From Allokutzneria sp. NRRL B-24872 (lineage in GTDB: Bacteria; Actinomycetota; Actinomycetes; Mycobacteriales; Pseudonocardiaceae), in the NCBI RefSeq assembly GCF_002155965.1, contig NZ_MUMH01000035.1:1-52881 (forward strand): 52,881 bases of DNA, read 5' to 3'. Positions 48,356 to 52,881 of the stretch are shown here, one piece after another. Position 1 is the stretch's first letter; every line of letters begins with the position of its first letter. Both the position numbers and the translations under genes were made by a program. The notes under the pieces were generated by a model. The model had not been told where the DNA came from, did not search any database, and saw only the letters and a program-made list of their open reading frames with translations.

Positions 48356-49676
48356 GGTTCTTGTCCAGGTCGTCCTGCAACACCGTCAGGAACTGCTCGA
48401 CGGAGAGCTGCTTGGCCAGCAGCTGCTCGGTCGCTCCGGTCACCACGTCGTAGGCGGTGGCCGTCGCGTAGTCCAGGTACGGCACCATCTGCGTCGAGCG
48501 CGAAGCGGTCTGCCACGCGGCGAAGACATCCTTGTTGAGCCCGGAGACCGTCTGCTTGTCCGCTTCGGTCGCTGGCAGATTTCCGTTGTCCGCCAACACC
48601 TTCATCGCGGCGGAGTTGGTGATGAAGTCGATGTAGGCGGCAGCCGCGTCCGGGTTCTTGCTGCGCCCGCTGACCGCGAACGGCAGGCCCGTGCCGCCGG
48701 TGACCGTCTGCCCGGGAGGCAGTTGGAAACCGGCCTTGTCGCCCATGGCCGCCTGCAGGTCCGCGCTCAGCCAGGTGCCGCTGACGTGGAAAACGCCCTC
48801 GCCCCTGGCGAAGGCGGCCCACGAGTCATCGCCCTTGATCCCCGCGAAGCCCTGCGGGAAGTAGCCGTTGTCGGCCCAGGAGAGCACCAACCGCGCGGCC
48901 TGCTTGTTCGCGTCGGTGTTCCAGGTGACGCCGTCGCGGCCGGTGGCCAGCCGCGTCTCCTCCTCGGCCTTGCCGTAGCGGTGCATCGCGAGGCTGAACA
49001 GGTAGGTGCCGCTGCTCTTCTCCAGGTTGCCGAACTGGATCGGCAGCTCGCCCGCGCGCTTGGCAGCGGCCAGCGCGGCGTCGAACTCCTCCCAGGTCCT
49101 CGGCGGCTGGACGCCGAGCTTGGCCAGCTTCTCCTTGTTGTAGTAGAGCCCGACCAGCTCGCCGGTCTGCGCGACGCCGTAGAGCTTGCCCTCGCCGAGC
49201 ACGGCGCCGCTGTCGGGGTACTTGGCGAGGCGCAGCACGGAGTCCGGCATCCGCTCGGTCCACTTGTGCGCCGTCGCGTAGCCGTCGAGCGGTTGCAGCA
49301 GACCGGCTTTGACGAACGAGCCCATGTCCTGCTTGCCGTTGTTGACCTGCACGACGTCGGGCGCGTCCGCTCCGGTCAGCCCGAGCTTCACGGTGCTGCG
49401 CAGGTCGTCGAAGGAGCGCGCGACCCGCTTGATCCTGATGGTGGGGAACTTGCGCTGGAACGCGTCGTTCAGCGCGGTGATCTGCTTCTCCTGACCGCCC
49501 CGGACCTCCTGGTCCCAGACGGTCAGCGTCACCTCGCCCATGGTCGCGGGGTCGGTGCGCACCTCCCCCGCCGGGCGGTCGGCCGGGCGCTGCCCGCTCG
49601 ATCCGGACCCGGGAACGCACCCGGCGAGGACCAGGGACAGGGACAGGGCCGCGAGAGACGCCGCGAAGCCGCGCAA
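48342..49676 (-). CDS. ABC sugar-binding lipoprotein
   Basis: 444 residues starting at a TTG codon (49676), supported by a strong GAGGAGG site; an ATG is not available at this position. Lipoprotein signal with lipobox LAGC (Cys20). The mature chain follows SBP_bac_1 proteins of CUT1 transporters: VTLTVWDQEVRGGQEKQITALNDAFQRKFP, DAPDVVQVNNG, YGVAQTGELVGLYYNKE and AAAAYIDFI. It captures an oligosaccharide or glycoside outside the membrane. The substrate is suggested by the divergent GH4 glycosidase. Confidence 0.93.
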   Translation of the reverse strand: MRGFAASLAALSLSLVLAGCVPGSGSSGQRPADRPAGEVRTDPATMGEVTLTVWDQEVRGGQEKQITALNDAFQRKFPTIRIKRVARSFDDLRSTVKLGLTGADAPDVVQVNNGKQDMGSFVKAGLLQPLDGYATAHKWTERMPDSVLRLAKYPDSGAVLGEGKLYGVAQTGELVGLYYNKEKLAKLGVQPPRTWEEFDAALAAAKRAGELPIQFGNLEKSSGTYLFSLAMHRYGKAEEETRLATGRDGVTWNTDANKQAARLVLSWADNGYFPQGFAGIKGDDSWAAFARGEGVFHVSGTWLSADLQAAMGDKAGFQLPPGQTVTGGTGLPFAVSGRSKNPDAAAAYIDFITNSAAMKVLADNGNLPATEADKQTVSGLNKDVFAAWQTASRSTQMVPYLDYATATAYDVVTGATEQLLAKQLSVEQFLTVLQDDLDKNRGGR

Positions 49677-49690
49677 GTTTCCTCCTCACA

Positions 49691-50818
49691 TCACGGGTTT
49701 CCCCGGAGGCCGATCGTCGGGCTGGCCCTGCGCACGGTGGCACAGCCGTGGCTGGGCAGCAGGTCGTCGAGGAAGTGGTAGCCGCGCAGGCCGTCGTCGG
49801 GGCGGCAGCTCAGCGCCCGCCACCACGTGGCGATGTCGCACCAGCCGGGCGCCGACAGCGAGCCGCCGAAGTGCTGCACCGACAGCGCCGCGCACAGGTT
49901 GGCGAAGTGCACGCGGTCGGCGAGCGGCCACCCGGCCAGCGTGCCGAACACGAAGCCCGCGCCGAAGACGTCCCCGGCTCCGGTCGGGTCGAGCGCGTTC
50001 ACGTTGAGCCCGCCGACCTCGGCCTCCTCGCCGGTGCGCGAGTCCACCGCGACCGCGCCGTCGCCGCCGCGCGTGACCACGACGACCGGGACGATCTCGG
50101 CGAGCTTGCGCGCTGCGGCCTTGGGGTCGTCGGTGCGGCTGTAGCGCGTGGCTTCGACGGAGTTCGGCAGGAAGACGTGGTAGCCGTCGAGCAGCTCGCG
50201 CAGCATCGAGGGCGCCCACTTCTCGCTCGGGTCCCAGCCGACGTCGGCGAACAGCAGCGAACCGTCCTGCTTGGCCTGCTTGACCCAGTTGTCGCTGTGC
50301 AGGTCCACGTGCACGAAGCACGCGCGCGTCCTCGGCGGCGGGCTGAGCAGTTCGTCGGCGCCGGTGGGCGACGCGTGGCCGTGCGTGACCATGCTGCGGT
50401 CCTTGTTGACCGCCATGGACACCGTCAGCGGCGAGTGCCAGCCGTAGAAGCGGCGCGAGTGCGTGAGGTCGACCTTCTCCTGGTTGGCCAGCACGTCCCA
50501 GCAGAAGTCGCCGTAGACGTCCTCGCCGAAGGCGGCGGCCAGCCCGGTCTTGAGCTGGAGCCTGCTCAGCGCGACGGCGAGGTTGGCGATCCCGCCGGGA
50601 CTGGAGCCGAGGCCGGTCGACCAGATCTCGGTCCCGGTCCTGGGCAGGTGCGGCAGGCCGGTGAAGATGATGTCGAGGAAGACCGTGCCGGAGAGCAGCA
50701 CGTCCAGCGCCGGGGGCTCCCCCGGCAGCTTCGCTCCCGCGTCGAGGTCCACCTCGATCTCGACGTGGTCGTGGTCGTGGCGCTCGTCGTGTGGGCCATG
50801 GGGCGGCTGATGATCCAC
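49691..50818 (-). CDS. PfkB-family carbohydrate kinase with His-rich N-terminus
   Basis: 375 residues from GTG 50818, GGGGAGGAG upstream. The ribokinase fold covers residues about 40-330, with GSSPGGIANLAVALSRL near the N-terminus and the anion-hole/catalytic Asp motif DPTGAGDVFGAGF. Six histidines fall in the first 18 residues (MDHQPPHGPHDERHDHDH), an unusual extension that may bind metal. A C-terminal tail of about 45 residues follows the kinase fold. First gene of the kinase-ABC transporter unit; probably phosphorylates the imported sugar or its hydrolysis product. Confidence 0.88.
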   Translation of the reverse strand: MDHQPPHGPHDERHDHDHVEIEVDLDAGAKLPGEPPALDVLLSGTVFLDIIFTGLPHLPRTGTEIWSTGLGSSPGGIANLAVALSRLQLKTGLAAAFGEDVYGDFCWDVLANQEKVDLTHSRRFYGWHSPLTVSMAVNKDRSMVTHGHASPTGADELLSPPPRTRACFVHVDLHSDNWVKQAKQDGSLLFADVGWDPSEKWAPSMLRELLDGYHVFLPNSVEATRYSRTDDPKAAARKLAEIVPVVVVTRGGDGAVAVDSRTGEEAEVGGLNVNALDPTGAGDVFGAGFVFGTLAGWPLADRVHFANLCAALSVQHFGGSLSAPGWCDIATWWRALSCRPDDGLRGYHFLDDLLPSHGCATVRRASPTIGLRGNP

Positions 50819-50904
50819 CGACTACTCCTCCCCTGCGAATTCGTGGAGTCTGCACCCGCGTGCAGAGATGTGACAAGACATGAGCATGCCACCTGACGCG
50901 GATC

Positions 50905-50930
50905 GGACTTTTTGGGACTTCTTCGGACTT
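50905..50930. promoter_or_regulatory. Triple GGACTT direct repeat, candidate DeoR operator
   Basis: GGACTT occurs at 50905, 50915 and 50925 with exactly 10-bp periodicity (context TCGGACTTTT, TTGGGACTTC, TTCGGACTTC). Same-face direct repeats of this spacing are typical DeoR-family binding arrays. It lies between the divergent pfkB and deoR genes and could regulate both. Confidence 0.6.
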
Positions 50931-50970
50931 CACCGGCCAAACGATCACAGATGTGAGCGGTTTTGACTGA

Positions 50971-50984
50971 TAGTGTTCAGATCG
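50971..50984 (+). promoter_or_regulatory. Probable -10 box for leaderless deoR transcript
   Basis: TAGTGT (50971-50976) fits TAnnnT and lies seven bases ahead of GTG 50984. No ribosome site is seen before the GTG. A TTG at 50963 would place the start upstream of the box, which argues for GTG 50984 as the true start. Confidence 0.4.
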
Positions 50985-51736
50985 TGCTTCCTCAGCGCCG
51001 CCACTCGGAGATCCTGCGATGCCTGTCGCGGGAGGGCTCGGCCTCCGTCACGACGCTCGCCGAGCTGCTGGACGCCAGCCACGCCACCATCCGCCGCGAC
51101 CTGATCTGCCTTGAGCGCGACGGTGTGCTGACCAGGGTGCACGGCGGCGCGATGATCAGCGCTGACGCCGAGCCGCCCTTCGACTACGCGGCGGGCGAGG
51201 ACCTGGCCGACAAGGACGCCGTGGCCAGGGCCGCCGCGAACCTGGTCGCCGACGGCGAGGTGCTGTTGCTGGACATCGGCACGACCACCCACCGCCTCGC
51301 CGCGCACCTGCACGGGCGCGCCGTCACCGTTATGACCAGCAACCTCGCCGTCTACGAGGAACTGGTCGGCGACCACGCGGTGCAGCTGATCCTGCTCGGC
51401 GGCGTGGTGCGGCGGAACTACCGGTCCATGGTCGGCTTCCTGACCGAGGACGCGCTGCGCCAGGTGCGGGCGAACCGGCTGTTCATGGGCACGGCGGGCG
51501 TGCGCGCCGACGGCTCCGTCATGGACGACACCGTGGTCGAGGTGCCGCAGAAGCGCGCCATGCTCGCCGCGGCCGACCAGGTGGTGCTGCTCGCCGACGC
51601 GGCGAAGTTCCCGGGCGCGGGCCTGGCCAGGATCTGCGGGCCGGACGAGGTGAACGTCCTGGTCACCAACGCCGGGGCGGACGAACGGACGCTCAGTGTG
51701 ATGAGCGAGTCGGGTGTGGAGGTAGTGCGCGCATGA
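50984..51736 (+). CDS. DeoR-family transcriptional repressor
   Basis: 250 residues from GTG 50984. N-terminal DeoR helix-turn-helix: RRHSEILRCLSREGSASVTTLAELLDASHATIRRDLICLERDGVLTRVHGGA. The C-terminal DeoRC sugar-phosphate sensor has DGEVLLLDIGTTTHRLAAHL, LGGVVRRNYRSMVG and DRLFMGTAG-type RLFMGTAGVRADG. Such regulators respond to phosphorylated sugars, which fits the kinase and GH4 enzyme. It overlaps the GH4 gene by four bases and is divergent from pfkB. Confidence 0.92.
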   Translation: MLPQRRHSEILRCLSREGSASVTTLAELLDASHATIRRDLICLERDGVLTRVHGGAMISADAEPPFDYAAGEDLADKDAVARAAANLVADGEVLLLDIGTTTHRLAAHLHGRAVTVMTSNLAVYEELVGDHAVQLILLGGVVRRNYRSMVGFLTEDALRQVRANRLFMGTAGVRADGSVMDDTVVEVPQKRAMLAAADQVVLLADAAKFPGAGLARICGPDEVNVLVTNAGADERTLSVMSESGVEVVRA

Positions 51737-52881
51737 GACTGGTCGTGCTGGGCGGCGGCGGGTTCCGCGTCCCGCTGGTGCATTCGAGCCTGCTGGGCGA
51801 TCCGGACCGCCTGGTGGACGAGCTGGTGCTCTACGACGTCGATCCCTTGCGGCTCAAGGGGATTTCGGCCGTTCTCGACCGGCAGGCGGCTTCGTGTTCG
51901 TGGCGCCCTCGGCTGCGCGTGACCACGTCGCTGGAGGACGCGGCGCGCGGGGCCGACGTCGTGTTCTCCGCGATCCGCGTCGGCGGCCTGCACGGTCGCA
52001 CACTGGACGAGCGCGTGGCTCTCGGCGAGAACTTGCTCGGCCAGGAAACCGTTGGTGCTGGCGGGATCTGTTACGCGCTGCGGACGATCCCGGTCGCCAT
52101 GGAGATCGCGTCCACTGTGGACAGACTGGCTCCGGACGCGTGGCTGATCAACTTCACGAACCCCGCGGGCATGGTCACCGAGGCCATGTCGGCGGTGCTC
52201 GGCGACCGTGTCGTCGGCATCTGCGACTCCCCCGTGGGCCTGTGCCGCCGCGTGGCCCGCGCGCTGGACGTTCCCTTCGAGCGCGCTGGCTTCGACTACG
52301 TGGGGCTCAACCACCTCGGGTGGCTGCGCGCCGTGCGGGTCAACGGCCACGACCGCCTGCCCGCGCTGTTCGACGATCCCGTCGCGCTGACGTCCTTCGA
52401 GGAGGGCAAGCTCTTCGGCGCTTCGTGGCTGCGGACGCTGCGCGCGATCCCCAACGAGTACCTGCACTACTACTACTTCGCCCGCGAGACCCTGGCTTCG
52501 ATCTCCGGCCAGGCGACGACTCGCGGCGAATTCCTTCTGACACAACAGGATCGCTTCTACTCCCAGGTCCTCGCCGCGCCCGATGCGTTGGAGCTGTGGG
52601 AGAACGTGCGATTGGAGCGCGAGGCCACCTACATGGCGGAGGGCCGCTCCGTCGCCGACGCCGGTGAGCGCGACGCCTGCGACATGGACGGCGGCGGCTA
52701 CGAGCAGGTCGCGCTCAGCCTGATGACCTCCATCGCGGGCAACAACCCCACTTCGCTGATCCTCAACGTCCGCAACCGAGGCGCTGTGCCCGGCCTGCCC
52801 GACGACGCCGTGGTCGAAGTGCCGTGCGTCGTCGGGCAGGCCGGGCACAGCGCCTCGGTTGCGGACGTTGAGGATCAGCGA
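51733..52881 (+). CDS. GH4 6-phospho-beta-glucosidase-like enzyme (truncated by window end)
   Basis: 383 codons to the window edge from ATG 51733. Family 4 glycosidase: nucleotide loop VVLGGGGFRVPLVHSSLL, QETVGAGGICYALRTIPV, metal region INFTNPAGMVTEA, GICDSPVGLCRRV with the metal Cys, and NHLGWLRAV with the metal His. These NAD- and Mn-dependent enzymes hydrolyse phospho-glycosides (about 420-450 residues). Residues after about VEVPCVV come from the fold-back at 52826-52881 and do not look like GH4, so the true C-terminus is missing. Likely cleaves the sugar imported by the adjoining transporter. Confidence 0.9.
   Translation, partial: MRLVVLGGGGFRVPLVHSSLLGDPDRLVDELVLYDVDPLRLKGISAVLDRQAASCSWRPRLRVTTSLEDAARGADVVFSAIRVGGLHGRTLDERVALGENLLGQETVGAGGICYALRTIPVAMEIASTVDRLAPDAWLINFTNPAGMVTEAMSAVLGDRVVGICDSPVGLCRRVARALDVPFERAGFDYVGLNHLGWLRAVRVNGHDRLPALFDDPVALTSFEEGKLFGASWLRTLRAIPNEYLHYYYFARETLASISGQATTRGEFLLTQQDRFYSQVLAAPDALELWENVRLEREATYMAEGRSVADAGERDACDMDGGGYEQVALSLMTSIAGNNPTSLILNVRNRGAVPGLPDDAVVEVPCVVGQAGHSASVADVEDQR
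52753..52881. repeat. Perfect 56-bp inverted repeat at the window end, likely artefact
   Basis: Bases 52826-52881 are the exact reverse complement of 52753-52808, with a 17-base spacer. The right arm stops exactly at the last base of the window. The left arm is normal GH4 coding sequence. The short native complement GACGACGC/GCGTCGTC could have primed fold-back copying, which points to an assembly or library artefact. Confidence 0.9.

Noticed and set aside
51418-52848. 476-codon minus-strand frame at the right end
   Set aside because: Antisense shadow of the DeoR and GH4 genes, extended by the fold-back sequence.
1-52881. tRNA or rRNA genes
   Set aside because: No cloverleaf-like sequence with the GGTTCGA(A/N)TCC T-arm or rRNA-like segment was noticed in the intergenic regions.

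Overview
The window is high-GC, gene-dense DNA with many GTG starts and ATGA/GTGA start-stop overlaps. It comes from a filamentous actinomycete, most likely a member of the Pseudonocardiaceae. Support for this placement: XRE/NB-ARC/TPR regulators, DUF3558 lipoprotein, DUF6247, DUF3817, M23 and RlpA cell-wall proteins, an F420-type luciferase-like oxidoreductase, and intergenic hairpins built from GAACGACCCGTTC-type units. The family placement is inference. The left edge cuts a probable IS3-type element. The right edge (52753-52881) is a perfect 56-bp fold-back that looks like a contig-end artefact.

Layout. 1-321: IS3-like end and the HNH nuclease remnant it truncates. 409-6984: a secreted protein, an NB-ARC/TPR regulator, two secreted propeller-like proteins, a DUF6247/RelE-like pair and small unknown genes. 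7035-9374: MHS-type MFS transporter with a PucR-family regulator. 9591-16639: orphan histidine kinase, MarR-GNAT fusion with twin operator, secreted GH3-CBM6 glucosidase, RlpA-like protein, MaoC hydratase and FabG-like reductase. 16654-29498: PucR regulator divergent from an 11-gene purine-degradation operon. It runs OHCU decarboxylase, HIU hydrolase, uricase, xanthine dehydrogenase FAD and Fe-S subunits, 8-oxoguanine deaminase-like enzyme, xanthine dehydrogenase Mo subunit, XdhC, a stand-alone allophanate-hydrolase C-terminal-like domain, allantoinase, allantoicase, plus a MobA/MocA-like cytidylyltransferase. Together these take oxidised purines and xanthine to ureidoglycolate and urea.

29535-31786: a small helical protein/DUF3558 lipoprotein pair, DUF3817 and a second membrane protein, and a secreted peptide. 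32014-39562: a MocR-type regulator divergent from a reductive pyrimidine catabolic operon (beta-ureidopropionase, class III aminotransferase, dihydropyrimidinase, CoA-acylating semialdehyde dehydrogenase, TIGR03842-like LLM oxidoreductase). No dihydropyrimidine dehydrogenase is present. 39709-42831: MFS exporter, PhoD phosphatase, I36-type inhibitor. 42946-43175: a cluster of about eight palindromic repeat units. 43206-46627: M23 endopeptidase, two-component system and M15-type peptidase. 46677-52881: a carbohydrate cluster, with PfkB kinase plus ABC binding protein and two permeases (no ATPase) divergent from a DeoR regulator and a GH4 glycosidase.

The main themes are nitrogen scavenging from purines and pyrimidines and sugar uptake. 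The most interesting points are the LLM enzyme standing where DPD would be expected, the free-standing AtzF-C-like protein in the urate operon, the OHCU-like tail on allantoicase, the dispersed palindromic repeats that read LN(D/E)SFS on both strands, and the neat operator arrays in front of the MarR-GNAT and DeoR genes.
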